From Gammaproteobacteria bacterium (GTDB lineage Bacteria; Pseudomonadota; Gammaproteobacteria; Burkholderiales; Gallionellaceae): a stretch of DNA of 64,000 bases. Below the pieces are notes generated by a model. That model was not told the DNA's origin. It ran no database searches and saw only the letters and a program-made list of their open reading frames with translations. The translations under genes were made by a program, and so were the position numbers. Positions 10,448 to 19,487 of this stretch are shown here, piece by piece (position 1 is the first letter of the stretch; each line of letters begins with the position of its first letter). The stretch covers positions 62,001-126,000 of the forward strand of contig JAHJBC010000001.1 in the NCBI GenBank assembly GCA_018813765.1, in the 5' to 3' direction.

Positions 10448-10552
10448 TTTCACGCCTCTGCGAGAGTCCATATCATCGCACCTACTAGATGTCCGCGTTG
10501 CGAATGACAAAACAGACCTGCCATAAAACAGGATCAATATTTCGTAGGGAGT

Positions 10553-11203
10553 ATGAAAATGAATAAACAAAAAAAGCAAAGCATCCTGGCTCGGATGATG
10601 GGCGTTGCATTATCCATGTGGCTCGGCCTGGCTGGCGGGACAGCGAATGCTACAGCGTATGATTTCGGCAATTTACTGTCAGGCAACGGCCCGACTACCG
10701 CTTCGTTTGCAAATCTGTCCGTCACGGACACAGGGGGTGGCGTTTGGGATTTCCTGCTGACGATCAACAACAGCCTCTTCAGCAGTTTCGGAGATCAAGC
10801 CTTTATTGGTAGCCTGCAGTTTGATTTCAACCCCGATCCTGGTGCAACCACTTCAACATTCCTGGATAGCAATGTTGGTGGGGTTTCGTCCGTTTCTGGC
10901 ACCAGCGGGGATCACACGGGCGGCGTTATCGCTTTTGACTTCGGAACAAATTTTGGCCAGGGAGCAAGAAACCGTCTTTCTCAGAACGACTACGTTCACT
11001 GGAGCGTATCTGGCCTGAACGCCTTCAGCTCGCTGGATAATATGTATATCCATGTGCAAGGTATCGGCGCAAACGGTAACGATTCTGCGAAGTACACCCC
11101 GCTCTCTCCAGTCCCGGAACCCCAGACCTATGCAATGTTGTTGGTGGGTCTTGGTCTGCTGGGCTTATCCACTCGTCGCAAAAAGAACGATAGCGCATTC
11201 TGA
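10553..11203 (+). CDS. PEP-CTERM sorting domain protein
   Basis: Exported protein of 216 residues. The N-terminus is basic then hydrophobic (signal peptide to about residue 33, ANA-like cut). The body is rich in Gly, Ser, Thr, Asn and Asp with beta-type patterns. The C-terminus is a textbook PEP-CTERM signal: VPEP at 187-190, a 15-residue hydrophobic stretch and a terminal Arg/Lys cluster (TRRKK). Such proteins are processed by exosortase (XrtA) and go to the cell surface or extracellular matrix. No exosortase gene is in this window. ATGs at 10553 and 10559 are both possible starts behind AGGGA. A strong terminator follows. Confidence 0.9.
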   Translation: MKMNKQKKQSILARMMGVALSMWLGLAGGTANATAYDFGNLLSGNGPTTASFANLSVTDTGGGVWDFLLTINNSLFSSFGDQAFIGSLQFDFNPDPGATTSTFLDSNVGGVSSVSGTSGDHTGGVIAFDFGTNFGQGARNRLSQNDYVHWSVSGLNAFSSLDNMYIHVQGIGANGNDSAKYTPLSPVPEPQTYAMLLVGLGLLGLSTRRKKNDSAF

Positions 11204-11218
11204 TTTTTCCGCATCTCC

Positions 11219-11250
11219 AAAGCCCCGCCTTTCGGCGGGGCTTCTTTTTT
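11219..11250 (+). terminator. Rho-independent terminator after the PEP-CTERM gene
   Basis: AAGCCCCGCC-TTTC-GGCGGGGCTT hairpin followed by TTTTTT, 15 bases after the stop codon. Confidence 0.9.
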
Positions 11251-11284
11251 GCGCTTCGCAAATCGTCTGCACTGGAATTGAATT

Positions 11285-11640
11285 AGGTGAAGCCAGCCGG
11301 TAAGCCGGGTTCTGTCGTGGACAGTCATTCCTCTAGGCGTTTCGTTACCTGACGCTCAAGCAACCTACCCGCTGGCGACGCGAGCAACGTCATAGCCAGC
11401 CTATTTGGTCTTGCTCCGGATGGGGTTTACCCTGCCACTGATGTTGCCACCAGCGCGGTGAGCTCTTACCTCGCCATTTCAACCTTACCTGTACTGCTTG
11501 CGCAGCCATCGGCGGTGTATTTTCTGTGGCACTTTCCATCGCCTCACGGCGTCCGGTCGTTAACCGGCATCCCGCTCTGTGGAGCCCGGACTTTCCTCTG
11601 CACAGCAAAAGTGTGCAGCGACTGTCTAGCCAGCTTCGGA
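11285..11640 (-). ncRNA. rnpB: RNase P RNA (class A)
   Basis: Catalytic RNA of ribonuclease P, which matures tRNA 5' ends. On the minus strand the molecule begins GAAGCTGGCTAGACAGTCGC, continues with GAGGAAAGTCCGGGCTCC (the universally conserved 5' core), has GGTAAGGTTGAAA and AGAGCTCACCGC in the middle, and ends with the conserved GACAGAACCCGGCTTACCGG and a GGCTTCACC tail. Order and length (about 355 nt) fit bacterial type A. Ends are accurate to a few bases. Confidence 0.96.
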
Positions 11641-11725
11641 AGGGAGTTTAGCATGCGCGGGACGCTAAAGCCGGTCGTGAATAGTGCCGTCATCCACGCG
11701 CGCAGGCGGGAATGACGGGTGGGTT

Positions 11726-11947
11726 TTACTTGGCCTTGTCCTGCAACGCCTGCCCGGCCTTCTCCAGCGCCCTGCCGCTCTCTTCCACCGTCTCGCTGCC
11801 CAGACGCTTGGCCTTGTCGATCAGTGTATCTTTGGAAAAAGGATTGGAGAGCAGCGGTTTTTCACGGCCTATGTTCACGCCGAGCGCCATGCCGACGAGG
11901 ATGCCGATCACCAGCCCGACCAAGATAGCCTTGAGTTGTTTTATCAT
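11726..11947 (-). CDS. Small membrane-anchored protein of unknown function
   Basis: 73 residues. An N-terminal membrane helix (about 7-25) rich in Gly in a zipper-like spacing (VGLVIGILVGMALGVNIG) is followed by a charged amphipathic tail rich in Lys, Glu and Ala (DKAKRLGSETVEESGRALEK). An AGGAGAAAATC ribosome site precedes the ATG. Not recognised as a named family. It could be a small inner-membrane stress or structural protein. Confidence 0.65.
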   Translation of the reverse strand: MIKQLKAILVGLVIGILVGMALGVNIGREKPLLSNPFSKDTLIDKAKRLGSETVEESGRALEKAGQALQDKAK

Positions 11948-11996
11948 GATTTTCTCCTGTTAGATGCTGCCAGTAGTAGCGAATACGGATTCTGCC

Positions 11997-13475
11997 TCAT
12001 CCCTCGATCACTTGCATGCTGACGCCGAGGCTCTTCCATTGTTTCATTTCCTCAAGCAAGGCGGTTTCGGTGAGCGGGTTCTGCGCCAGCCATCCCGGAG
12101 CGACCACGATGTGAAATGTCGAATCGCTGTACAGGGCCTGCATATCCGGCAACGCGACATCGCCCCTGCTGCGATAAAACAGTGCGGCCAGTCGCAGCGC
12201 CATGACCTGGGCCATTTGCTCCGGCGTAGTCAGCAGACTACGCAGCTTTTCCATCCCGCCGCGATGCGCCAATGCCAGCAGACTGAGCATGCCCTGTTCC
12301 TTCTTCGAGAACCCCGGCATGTCGGCATTGGCGAGGATGTAGGAGGTATGCTTGTGATAGCCGTTGTGCGCCACGCTGATGCCGATCTCGTGCAGGCTGG
12401 CTGCCCAACCCAGCAATTGCAACTCGTCTTCGCCCATCCGGGCCGCCAGCAATTGCCTTGCAAGCAAGTCTGCCAGTTGCGCGACACGCTCTGCCTGCCG
12501 CATATCGATATGGTAACGACGCATGAATTGCTGCACGGTGACTTCGCGCATATCGTGGTTGTGGGCTCGGCCAAGCAGGTCATACAGCACGCCTTCTCGC
12601 AAAGCACCCAGCGCGGGCTGCATGGTATCGATACCCAGTTCGCAGAAAACTGCGTACATGATGGCGAAACCGCCGGACAGCACCGCAGAGCGGTCCGGCT
12701 TCAAGCCGGGCAGGTCGATTCTCGCCATGTCGCCCACCTTGAGCAATTGTGCACGCAACTGTTCCAGCCCTTCACGCGTGATGCCGCCATCGCTGTAGCC
12801 GTTCTGTTCGAGGATATCGCACAGCACCCGCGCAGTGCCGGATGAGCCGAGTGCAACATCCCAGTGCCCGGCGGAGAATTCCGACGCGATGGCCTGCACT
12901 TCATTGCGCGCGGCAAGCTCGGCCTGCTTGAGGTTGGATTTGTTGATCTTGCCGTCGGGGAAATAGCGCACGCTGTAGCTGACGCACCCCATGTACAGAC
13001 TTTCCAGCCTGTGTGGATGCAGGCCATGGCCAATGATGAACTCGGTGGACCCGCCACCGATGTCCATCACCATCCGCTTACCATCCGACTGCGGCAGACC
13101 CTGCGCCACCCCCAGATAGATAAGGCGCGCTTCTTCGCGCCCGGCGATGACCTCGATGGGAAAACCGAGCGCTGCCTCGGCCTCCTGCAGGAATTGCGGC
13201 GCGTTCTTGGCAATGCGCAAGGCGTTGGTGCCGACCGCCCGTACTGCTCCGCGCGGAATTTCGCGCAAGCGCTCGCCGAATCGCTGCAGACAGGCAAGCG
13301 CGCGCTGCTGCGCTGCCTTGTCGAGTCGTTTCTCTTCGGTCAAGCCGGCGGCAAGTCGCACCGGTTCGCGCAGCCCATCCAGCATGTAGAGCTGGTCGTC
13401 CACCACACGGGCAATCTGCAGGCGAAAGCTGTTCGAGCCCAGATCGACTGCAGCAAGGAGGGGTTGGTGTTGCAC
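11997..13475 (-). CDS. ppx: Exopolyphosphatase, Ppx/GppA family
   Basis: Releases phosphate from the ends of inorganic polyphosphate (some relatives act on pppGpp). 492 residues, normal for the two-domain Ppx with a C-terminal HD-like part. Actin-fold phosphate loops are visible: DLGSNSFRLQIA near the N-terminus, VGTNALRIAKN, and VMDIGGGSTEFIIG. The C-terminal half shows HEIGISVAHNGYHKHTSYIL, as in HD-type Ppx. The start is a GTG at 13475; no later start keeps the DLGSNS motif. phoU lies 18 bases upstream in the same direction, so phosphate and polyphosphate control are coupled. Confidence 0.95.
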   Translation of the reverse strand: MQHQPLLAAVDLGSNSFRLQIARVVDDQLYMLDGLREPVRLAAGLTEEKRLDKAAQQRALACLQRFGERLREIPRGAVRAVGTNALRIAKNAPQFLQEAEAALGFPIEVIAGREEARLIYLGVAQGLPQSDGKRMVMDIGGGSTEFIIGHGLHPHRLESLYMGCVSYSVRYFPDGKINKSNLKQAELAARNEVQAIASEFSAGHWDVALGSSGTARVLCDILEQNGYSDGGITREGLEQLRAQLLKVGDMARIDLPGLKPDRSAVLSGGFAIMYAVFCELGIDTMQPALGALREGVLYDLLGRAHNHDMREVTVQQFMRRYHIDMRQAERVAQLADLLARQLLAARMGEDELQLLGWAASLHEIGISVAHNGYHKHTSYILANADMPGFSKKEQGMLSLLALAHRGGMEKLRSLLTTPEQMAQVMALRLAALFYRSRGDVALPDMQALYSDSTFHIVVAPGWLAQNPLTETALLEEMKQWKSLGVSMQVIEG

Positions 13476-13493
13476 GGAAGTGAATCCGGCGGA

Positions 13494-14201
13494 CTACTGC
13501 TGTACTTCGCGCTCGATCTCTTCCACGGAGACGTGGCGTACATCGCGGCCCTTGACCATGTACACGACATATTCGGACATGTTCTTGGCGTGGTCGCCGA
13601 TACGCTCGATGGCCTTGGCCACGAACAGGATCTCCAGCGAGGTGGAGATGGTGCGCGGGTCTTCCATCATGAAGGTGATGAGGTAGCGCATGATGGAACG
13701 GAAGTCTTCGTCCACCTGCTCGTCCTGCCGCACGACCTGCGCGGCAGTGGAGAGATCGAGGCGGGCGAAGGCATCCAGCGACTTGCGCAACATGTCGAGC
13801 GCGATATCCGAGGCGTGCCTGATCTCGTGATAGCGCGGCAAATGCAGGCGCTCCTTTTGCGAAAGTAGTTTGGCCATGCGCGCGATCTTTTCCGCCTCGT
13901 CGCCGATACGCTCCAGGTCGGTGATGGTCTTGATGACAGTCATCACCATACGCAGATCGCCCGCCGCCGGCTGGCGACGCACGAGGATGTGGTTGCAGCT
14001 CTCGTCGATGTCCACTTCCATGGCATTGACACGATGATCATCTTCGATGACCCGGTTCATCAGGGCCACATCGCCCGACACCAACGATTCGATGGCCAGG
14101 CGAATCTGGCTCTCCACCAGCCCGCCCATCTGCAACACGCGGGCGCGCACCGCCTCGAGTTCGGCATCGAATTGTTTGGAGGTATGTTCACTGTTGGCCA
14201 T
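13494..14201 (-). CDS. phoU: PhoU, phosphate signalling regulator
   Basis: Cytoplasmic regulator that connects the Pst phosphate transporter with PhoR. 235 residues in two three-helix PhoU repeats, each with the metal-binding E/DxxxD type signature: VIEDDHRVNAMEVDIDE in the first half and VVRQDEQVDEDFRSIMRYL in the second. GERIGDEAEKIA / IERIGDHAKNMSE repeats are also seen. Next to ppx, with no pst genes in view. Confidence 0.96.
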   Translation of the reverse strand: MANSEHTSKQFDAELEAVRARVLQMGGLVESQIRLAIESLVSGDVALMNRVIEDDHRVNAMEVDIDESCNHILVRRQPAAGDLRMVMTVIKTITDLERIGDEAEKIARMAKLLSQKERLHLPRYHEIRHASDIALDMLRKSLDAFARLDLSTAAQVVRQDEQVDEDFRSIMRYLITFMMEDPRTISTSLEILFVAKAIERIGDHAKNMSEYVVYMVKGRDVRHVSVEEIEREVQQ

Positions 14202-14272
14202 GGTCTTTCCTTGATCGATTGTTGCAAATGATGAATGCTACCGGTCTGCTGTTAAGCTTTTGTTACCCCGCA

Positions 14273-14938
14273 TCAAGCGGTCATCGTCTTCACGCCGTCC
14301 GGCGTACCCAGCAGCAGCACATCGGCCGCACGGCGTGCGAACAGACCATTGGTCACCACACCGGCCAATTGGTTCAATGTCGTTTCCAGTTCCACCGGAT
14401 TCATGATCTGCAGATTGTGCACATCGAGGATGACGTTGCCGTTATCCGTGGTGAAACCTTCGCGCAACTTCGGCTGCCCGCCCAGCTTGACCAACTCGCG
14501 CGCGATGTAGCTGCGCGCCATCGGAATCACCTCGACCGGCAACGGGAACTTGCCCAGCACATCCACCAGCTTGCTGGAATCACACACACAGATGAATTTC
14601 TTGCTGGCCGCCGCCACGATCTTTTCGCGCGTCAGCGCGCCGCCGCCGCCCTTGACCATGTGCATATGTCTGGTGATCTCGTCCGCGCCATCCACATACA
14701 CCGGCAGGTCGCCTGCATCGTTCAACGACAGGACTTCAATACCGTGCCCCTGCAGGCGTTTGGCAGAGGCCTCGGAACTGGCGACCGCACCCCGGATCCT
14801 CCCCTTGATCTTCGCCAGCTCGTCGATGAAGAAATTGGCCGTGGAACCCGTGCCAACCCCCACGATGCAATCGTTCGGTACATAAGCAATCGCCGCCTGG
14901 GCGACCGCGCGTTTCAGATCGTCTTGTGTCAATGCCAT
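14273..14938 (-). CDS. rpiA: RpiA, ribose-5-phosphate isomerase A
   Basis: Interconverts ribose 5-phosphate and ribulose 5-phosphate (pentose phosphate and Calvin pathways). 221 residues from the ATG at 14938; an in-frame TTG two codons earlier is less likely. Motifs: [32 protein letters not shown] and the PVEVIP segment, all conserved in RpiA. Confidence 0.96.
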   Translation of the reverse strand: MALTQDDLKRAVAQAAIAYVPNDCIVGVGTGSTANFFIDELAKIKGRIRGAVASSEASAKRLQGHGIEVLSLNDAGDLPVYVDGADEITRHMHMVKGGGGALTREKIVAAASKKFICVCDSSKLVDVLGKFPLPVEVIPMARSYIARELVKLGGQPKLREGFTTDNGNVILDVHNLQIMNPVELETTLNQLAGVVTNGLFARRAADVLLLGTPDGVKTMTA

Positions 14939-15076
14939 CTTCAATTCCAGTCAATTAACAGTATTATTGTTTTACACGGGGATTATTGCAGGAAATGGCC
15001 AATTTAGAAACCTTCAACCTTAATTCCATCTAACTCTTTTCAAACGGGCGGTTTGCCTTTAGGATGCGCCTGCCGT

Positions 15077-15152
15077 GGGGGTGTAGCTCAGTTGGGAGAG
15101 CGTCTGGTTCGCAATCAGAAGGTCGTCAGTTCGATCCTGATCACCTCCACCA
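15077..15152 (+). tRNA. tRNA-Ala (anticodon CGC)
   Basis: A complete 76-nt cloverleaf: acceptor GGGGGTG / CACCTCC, D arm TAGCTCAGTTGGGAGAGC, anticodon stem TCTGG/TCAGA around loop TTCGCAA (anticodon CGC, reads GCG), T arm with TTCGATC, and an encoded CCA. The third acceptor pair is G-T (G3:U70 in RNA), the main alanine identity element, which confirms the assignment. It ends 15 bases before the convergent xerD stop. Confidence 0.95.
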
Positions 15153-15166
15153 CTCCAAAACCTTCT

Positions 15167-16063
15167 TTATCCGCGCGGATGGTGCGTGGCATGCAACTGC
15201 TTCAGCCGCTCCCGCGCCACATGCGTATAAATCTGCGTCGTCGAGATATCCGAATGCCCCAGCAGCATCTGCACCACGCGCAAGTCGGCGCCGTGGTTGA
15301 GCAGGTGCGTGGCAAAGGCGTGGCGCAGGGTATGCGGCGACAGCGGTTTGTGCAGGCCGCCGTGTTTCGCGTGCTTCTTGATCAGATACCAGAACATCTG
15401 CCGTGTCATCGCTTCGCCGCGCTGGGTGACAAACAGGGCGTCGGTCAGTTTACCCTGAAGCAAGGCCGGACGGGCTTCGGCGAGATACCTCCTGACCCAG
15501 TCCAGCGCCTCCTCGCCCAACGGCACCAGACGCTCCTTGCTGCCTTTGCCCATCACGCGCGTCACGCCCATGTCCAGGCTGACCTGCGCCACGCTGAGAT
15601 TGACCAGTTCGGACACGCGCAAGCCGCTCGCATACAGCACTTCCAGCATGGTGCGGTCGCGCATGCCTAGCGGGGTATCGACATCCGGCGCATTCAGCAG
15701 CAGCTCGACATCTTCTTCGGTGAGGCTCTTGGGCAGGCTGCGCGGCAGTTTGGGGGTGGCGATTTGCAGGGTCGGGTCGACTGCAACTTTGTTCTGCCGC
15801 AGCAGGTAGCGATACAGACGCTTGAGGCTGGAGATGGCGCGCGAGGTGGAGGTGGCCTTGGCTTTCTCGCCGCTTACCAGATGCGCCAGAAAGCCCTGTA
15901 TATCTGCATGAGTGGCGGCCTTCAAACCGCATCCACGCTGCTTTTGCAGCCATTCGCTGAATTTATTCAGGTCGCGGCGGTAGCTTTCCAAGGTATTGCG
16001 CGAAAGGCCGTCTTCCAACCAGAGGGCGTCGCTGAATTCGTCGAGCAGGTCAGCGTCGCTCAT
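15167..16063 (-). CDS. xerD: XerD, site-specific tyrosine recombinase
   Basis: Resolves chromosome dimers at dif together with XerC and FtsK. 298 residues, standard XerD size. All catalytic residues of tyrosine recombinases are present: Arg149 (SGLRVSEL), Lys173 (GKGSKE), His244 and Arg247 (HTLRH), His270 (LLGHSDI) and Tyr279 (IYTHV). The N-terminal SAM-like domain is complete. Overlaps the upstream ogt gene by 14 bases. XerC is the main alternative, but the FLAHLVSG and KSLTEEDVE regions favour XerD. Confidence 0.92.
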   Translation of the reverse strand: MSDADLLDEFSDALWLEDGLSRNTLESYRRDLNKFSEWLQKQRGCGLKAATHADIQGFLAHLVSGEKAKATSTSRAISSLKRLYRYLLRQNKVAVDPTLQIATPKLPRSLPKSLTEEDVELLLNAPDVDTPLGMRDRTMLEVLYASGLRVSELVNLSVAQVSLDMGVTRVMGKGSKERLVPLGEEALDWVRRYLAEARPALLQGKLTDALFVTQRGEAMTRQMFWYLIKKHAKHGGLHKPLSPHTLRHAFATHLLNHGADLRVVQMLLGHSDISTTQIYTHVARERLKQLHATHHPRG

Positions 16064-16511
16064 GGTCCAGCAGCCAGCGCTTGATATCGAGCGACTCGCC
16101 TTCGGCGTTTTTTATGAATCCGCCCAATCCCGTTTTGCCCACCACACGGTGGCAAGGAATAACGACGGGAATCGGATTGCTGCCGCAGGCCTGCCCCACC
16201 GCCTGCGCGCTGGAGCCGATCTTTTTCGCGAGTTCGCCATAGCTCAGCGTCTGCCCGCAGGGAATGTCCAACATCGCCTGCCATACGTTGCACTGGTGGT
16301 GCGTACCCCCGAGTTCGAAGGGCAGGTCGATCTCGTGCCTGGCATCGGCCAGGTAGGCCTGCAATTCCGCGCAGATCGTTTTCGCCATTTCACTCTGCGG
16401 CGGCTGCGTTTTTGTTCTGCCCGGCAGGAATTCAATACCCAGCAGATCCGTGTCTGAGCAGCGGATGCCGAGTTTGCCGAATGGCGCAGAGAGAATTGCC
16501 TGATAGTCCAT
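16050..16511 (-). CDS. ogt: Methylated-DNA--protein-cysteine methyltransferase
   Basis: Suicide enzyme that removes O6-alkyl groups from guanine. 153 residues. The acceptor motif PCHRVV is at 119-124 (Cys120 is the acceptor); the helix-turn-helix segment SYGELAKKIGSSAQAVG and the Asn hinge (SNPIP) precede it. It has the ribonuclease-like N-terminal domain in short form. It shares four-base-scale overlap with xerD, so the two are co-transcribed; the link is probably only positional. Confidence 0.93.
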   Translation of the reverse strand: MDYQAILSAPFGKLGIRCSDTDLLGIEFLPGRTKTQPPQSEMAKTICAELQAYLADARHEIDLPFELGGTHHQCNVWQAMLDIPCGQTLSYGELAKKIGSSAQAVGQACGSNPIPVVIPCHRVVGKTGLGGFIKNAEGESLDIKRWLLDHERR

Positions 16512-16528
16512 GGACGCATGATAGCTGA

Positions 16529-16561
16529 AATAAAAAACGGGAGCCGAAGCCCCCGTTTTTT
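16529..16561 (-). terminator. Terminator of the rpsP-rimM-trmD-rplS operon
   Basis: AAAAACGGG-AGCCGAAGC-CCCGTTTTT hairpin with a T tract on both strands, 23 bases after the rplS stop and just upstream of ogt. Confidence 0.85.
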
Positions 16562-16583
16562 GTACTGCCTGAAAAACTGCTGC

Positions 16584-16952
16584 TTACGCTTCTTTGCGCG
16601 CAGCCAGCTTCTCCTTGATACGTGCCGACTTGCCGGAACGGTCGCGCAGGTAGTAGAGCTTGGCGCGGCGAACGTCGCCCTTGCGCTTCACTTCGATGCT
16701 GGCGATGCTCGGGGAGTAGGTCTGGAAGGTACGTTCCACGCCTTCGCCGGCGGAGACCTTGCGCACGATGAAGCTGGAGTTCAGCCCCTTGTTGCGCTTG
16801 GCGATCACCACGCCTTCAAATGCCTGAGTACGTTTCTTTTCGCCTTCGACCACGTTCACGCCGACGATCACGGTGTCGCCGGGTGCGAAATTGGGGATGG
16901 TCTTGTTCAGACGCGCGATTTCTTCTTTTTCAAGAATGCCGATCAGATTCAT
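16584..16952 (-). CDS. rplS: Ribosomal protein L19
   Basis: 50S subunit protein at the subunit interface. 122 residues with the conserved [28 protein letters not shown] and the C-terminal [20 protein letters not shown]. Last gene of the classic rpsP-rimM-trmD-rplS operon; four-base overlap with trmD. Confidence 0.98.
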   Translation of the reverse strand: MNLIGILEKEEIARLNKTIPNFAPGDTVIVGVNVVEGEKKRTQAFEGVVIAKRNKGLNSSFIVRKVSAGEGVERTFQTYSPSIASIEVKRKGDVRRAKLYYLRDRSGKSARIKEKLAARKEA

Positions 16953-17725
16953 TTTGTTTCCTTTTCTTGTGCGGAGGCTTGTTCCTGCTGGTACTCTGCC
17001 AGTAGCCGAGCTTCCTGTTTAGTCAACTGGCGCGATGCCAGCAAATCCGGGCGACGTTCCGCAGTCCTGCCTAATGCCTGCTTCAATCGCCACTTCTCTA
17101 TCTCGGCGTGGTGCCCGGACATCAATACTTCCGGAACCACCTCGCCGTTATAAACCTCTGGGCGCGTGTAGTGGGGGCAATCCAGCAGTCCCTGTACGAA
17201 GGAATCCTGCTGCGCCGATGCGTCGTCGCCCAATACGCCGGGGATCTGCCGCACCACGCTGTCCATCACCACCATCGCTGCCAACTCGCCACCGGACAAT
17301 ACATAGTCACCGATGGAAAGCTCTTCATCCACTTGCTGTCGCAACAGGCGCTCATCCACGCCTTCGTACCGACTCGCCAGCAATATCAATCCTTCGTCCC
17401 GCGCCAGCAGTTCCATCACCACTTCGTGGGTGAGCTGCCTGCCTTGCGGCGAGAGGTGGATCACACAACTCTTTTTTGCTCCGCTTGCGGCCTGCGCTGC
17501 TTTCGCTGCGCTGATCGCTTTTTCCAGCGGTTCTCCCAACATCACCATCCCGGGTCCGCCGCCGTAGGGTCGGTCGTCGATGGTGCGGTAGTTGTCGGTC
17601 GTAAAATCACGCGGATTCCACGTCTGCAACTCAAACTTGCCCTGCTCTGCCGCCCGTCGCGTCACACCGTATTTGGTGATCGCTTCGAACATTTCGGGGA
17701 ACAGCGTTACGACGTCGAACCTCAT
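16949..17725 (-). CDS. trmD: TrmD, tRNA (guanine-37-N1)-methyltransferase
   Basis: SPOUT-class methyltransferase that makes m1G37 in tRNA, which prevents frameshifting. 258 residues from the ATG at 17725, which forms an ATGA overlap with rimM. The knot region is clear: [30 protein letters not shown] and [18 protein letters not shown] lies in the first half and the C-terminal YTRPEVYNG block follows. Confidence 0.97.
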   Translation of the reverse strand: MRFDVVTLFPEMFEAITKYGVTRRAAEQGKFELQTWNPRDFTTDNYRTIDDRPYGGGPGMVMLGEPLEKAISAAKAAQAASGAKKSCVIHLSPQGRQLTHEVVMELLARDEGLILLASRYEGVDERLLRQQVDEELSIGDYVLSGGELAAMVVMDSVVRQIPGVLGDDASAQQDSFVQGLLDCPHYTRPEVYNGEVVPEVLMSGHHAEIEKWRLKQALGRTAERRPDLLASRQLTKQEARLLAEYQQEQASAQEKETK

Positions 17726-18222
17726 TTGAGGTAGTCCGCCTGCCAATCCACCCGGATCACCTTGTCTTTCAGGCTCACCTGCTGGATCACGCTGGCAATG
17801 AACGGGATCAGCTTCTCACCGCTTTCGCCTTTGACCACCAGCACGTCGTTGGCGCCGGTCTCCAGCAAGGAATCCACCGTGCCGAACACCTCACCTTGCA
17901 AATTCTCGACCGACAGTCCGATCAGGTCAGACCAGTAATATTCGCCTTCTTCCTGCTGCGGCAATTCCGCGCGAGGAACGGCGATCAACTGACCTTTGTA
18001 ACTCTCTGCCGCCGTGCGGTCTACGATACCCTGCAGCTTGGCGATGACTACCTTGCCGCCATGCACGTTCGCTTCCAGCACTTCCAGCGGACGCCAGGCT
18101 TGTTCGTTGCCCACATACCAGGTGTCGTAATCGAGCAGACTGTCCAGATATTCGGTGAAGGTCTGCACCTTTACCCAACCGAGGATGCCCTGTGCCGCCA
18201 CGATCTTCCCCATGACGACCAT
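17722..18222 (-). CDS. rimM: RimM, 16S rRNA processing protein
   Basis: Ribosome maturation factor that binds S19 and helps form the 30S head. I place the start at the ATG at 18222 ([15 protein letters not shown], 166 residues), behind TGAGG; an upstream GTG at 18255 overlaps rpsP but the extension has no RimM similarity. A PRC-barrel C-terminal half ([28 protein letters not shown]) follows the N-terminal beta-barrel. Confidence 0.95.
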   Translation of the reverse strand: MVVMGKIVAAQGILGWVKVQTFTEYLDSLLDYDTWYVGNEQAWRPLEVLEANVHGGKVVIAKLQGIVDRTAAESYKGQLIAVPRAELPQQEEGEYYWSDLIGLSVENLQGEVFGTVDSLLETGANDVLVVKGESGEKLIPFIASVIQQVSLKDKVIRVDWQADYLK

Positions 18223-18235
18223 GGGGCTTGCCTCA

Positions 18236-18490
18236 TCAGGCCTTGACTGCTGCACCGGCTTTTTTGACCAAGCGGCCTACGGTCTCGCTCAGCTGCGCGC
18301 CGCGCTCTTGCCAATGTGTCACGCGATCCAGCTGGATGCGCAAACCTTCGGTGCCTTCTTTTGCCAGCGGATCGTAAAAGCCGACGCGCTCAATGAAACG
18401 ACCGTCACGACGGTTGCGGGAATCCGCGACCACCACGTTGTAGAACGGGCGATTCTTCGCGCCGCCACGAGAAAGACGAATGACTACCAT
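18236..18490 (-). CDS. rpsP: Ribosomal protein S16
   Basis: 30S subunit assembly protein, 84 residues. Begins [17 protein letters not shown], followed by [19 protein letters not shown], both characteristic. First gene of the rpsP-rimM-trmD-rplS operon. Confidence 0.98.
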   Translation of the reverse strand: MVVIRLSRGGAKNRPFYNVVVADSRNRRDGRFIERVGFYDPLAKEGTEGLRIQLDRVTHWQERGAQLSETVGRLVKKAGAAVKA

Positions 18491-18538
18491 AATGATTACC
18501 CAATAGATTAAATTTCGGCCAATGCCAAAAGGGCGCGA

Positions 18539-18568
18539 ATTCTACGATACCTTGCCGACCTCTGGCAA
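18539..18568 (-). promoter_or_regulatory. Possible promoter of the rpsP operon
   Basis: Minus-strand TTGCCA (18563-18568), 18-base spacer, TAGAAT (18539-18544), about 50 bases before rpsP. The -35 is part of a CCTTGCC...GGCAAGG inverted repeat. Plausible by position and match, not proven. Confidence 0.45.
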
Positions 18569-18598
18569 GGACTGTTTTGACAGGGAAACCGAAGGGAA

Positions 18599-19411
18599 TC
18601 AGCGCTGCAGGACGACTTCCAGCACGAATCTTGAGCCTAAATAGGCCAATATGAGGAAACCGAATCCGCTGAGCGTCCAGCGTACCGCCGTGTGGCCGCG
18701 CCAGCCGTAGGCATGGTGCCCCCACAGCAGCGTTGCAAACACCACCCAGGAAGCGATCCCGAACAGGGTCATATGGGTGAAACGCAAGGGATGGCCGAAT
18801 ATCTTGTCGGAGAACAGCATGCCCGAGGCCACGGTGATGGTCAGCAGCACGAATCCCACACCCACAACGCGGAAGAGCAGGGTCTCCATGGTCAGCAAAG
18901 GCGGCAGGTTCTGCAGCACCTTGGGCAATTTTGCATGGTGCAGGCGCTTTTCCACCAGCGCCATCAGTCCGGCATGCAATGCCGCGATGGTGAACAGGCT
19001 GTAGGCCAGCATGGCGCCCAGCACATGGGTGTCGAACAGGCCGGACGGCGGCTGGGAAAGGATATGGGCATCGGGGAAGATCGCCGGCAGCGCCGTGCTG
19101 ATCGCGGCCAGCGGCAATACCAGCGTCTGCAAACTCGACAGCGGATAAAAAAAGCGTGCCGACCAGTACACCAGCACGGTCAGCCACAGGATCAGCGACA
19201 AGGCGTAGACCAAGCCAAGGTTCAGCGCGCCCCATATAAATAGTGTGTCGTACAGCAGCCAGCCGTGCAGTACCAGCGGCAGGATGACCGCGAAACCCAG
19301 CGCACCGCGATTCTGCTGCTCGGCATCGCCCGCCGCTTGCGCGCGCCAGAACAAAATAGCCAGAACGGCATAAAGGACAAACGTGAGCAGATGCAGGGCC
19401 TGGTTCGACAT
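18599..19411 (-). CDS. CcsA/YpjD-type integral membrane protein (cytochrome c assembly family)
   Basis: 270 residues with about eight hydrophobic segments and the conserved His residues of the CcsA/CcmC superfamily (VLHGWLLYD, THVLGAMLAYS, FTHMTLFGI, WGHHAYGWRGHTAVRW). Relatives known as YpjD/CorE-like lie next to ffh in many proteobacteria, as here, and are annotated as cytochrome c biogenesis or inner-membrane transport proteins; the true role of this subgroup is unsettled. The two His in the later helices suggest heme contact (inference). Divergent from ffh. Confidence 0.85.
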   Translation of the reverse strand: MSNQALHLLTFVLYAVLAILFWRAQAAGDAEQQNRGALGFAVILPLVLHGWLLYDTLFIWGALNLGLVYALSLILWLTVLVYWSARFFYPLSSLQTLVLPLAAISTALPAIFPDAHILSQPPSGLFDTHVLGAMLAYSLFTIAALHAGLMALVEKRLHHAKLPKVLQNLPPLLTMETLLFRVVGVGFVLLTITVASGMLFSDKIFGHPLRFTHMTLFGIASWVVFATLLWGHHAYGWRGHTAVRWTLSGFGFLILAYLGSRFVLEVVLQR

Positions 19412-19487
19412 GGGGAGTGCAGATGTTTTAGACTGTGCGGATTCTACAGGAAGCGCCGCAAGATTTCTGCCTGCGATAAGTCGGGCA

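Larger units (their letters stand above)
10118..10552. other. Spacer between dcw promoter and PEP-CTERM gene
   Basis: 435 bases, clearly more AT-rich than the flanks. It holds a possible short minus-strand reading frame (10215-10382), a perfect palindrome TTGTACT-TC-AGTACAA (10432-10447) and the leader of the PEP-CTERM gene. No other gene was recognised. Confidence 0.6.
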
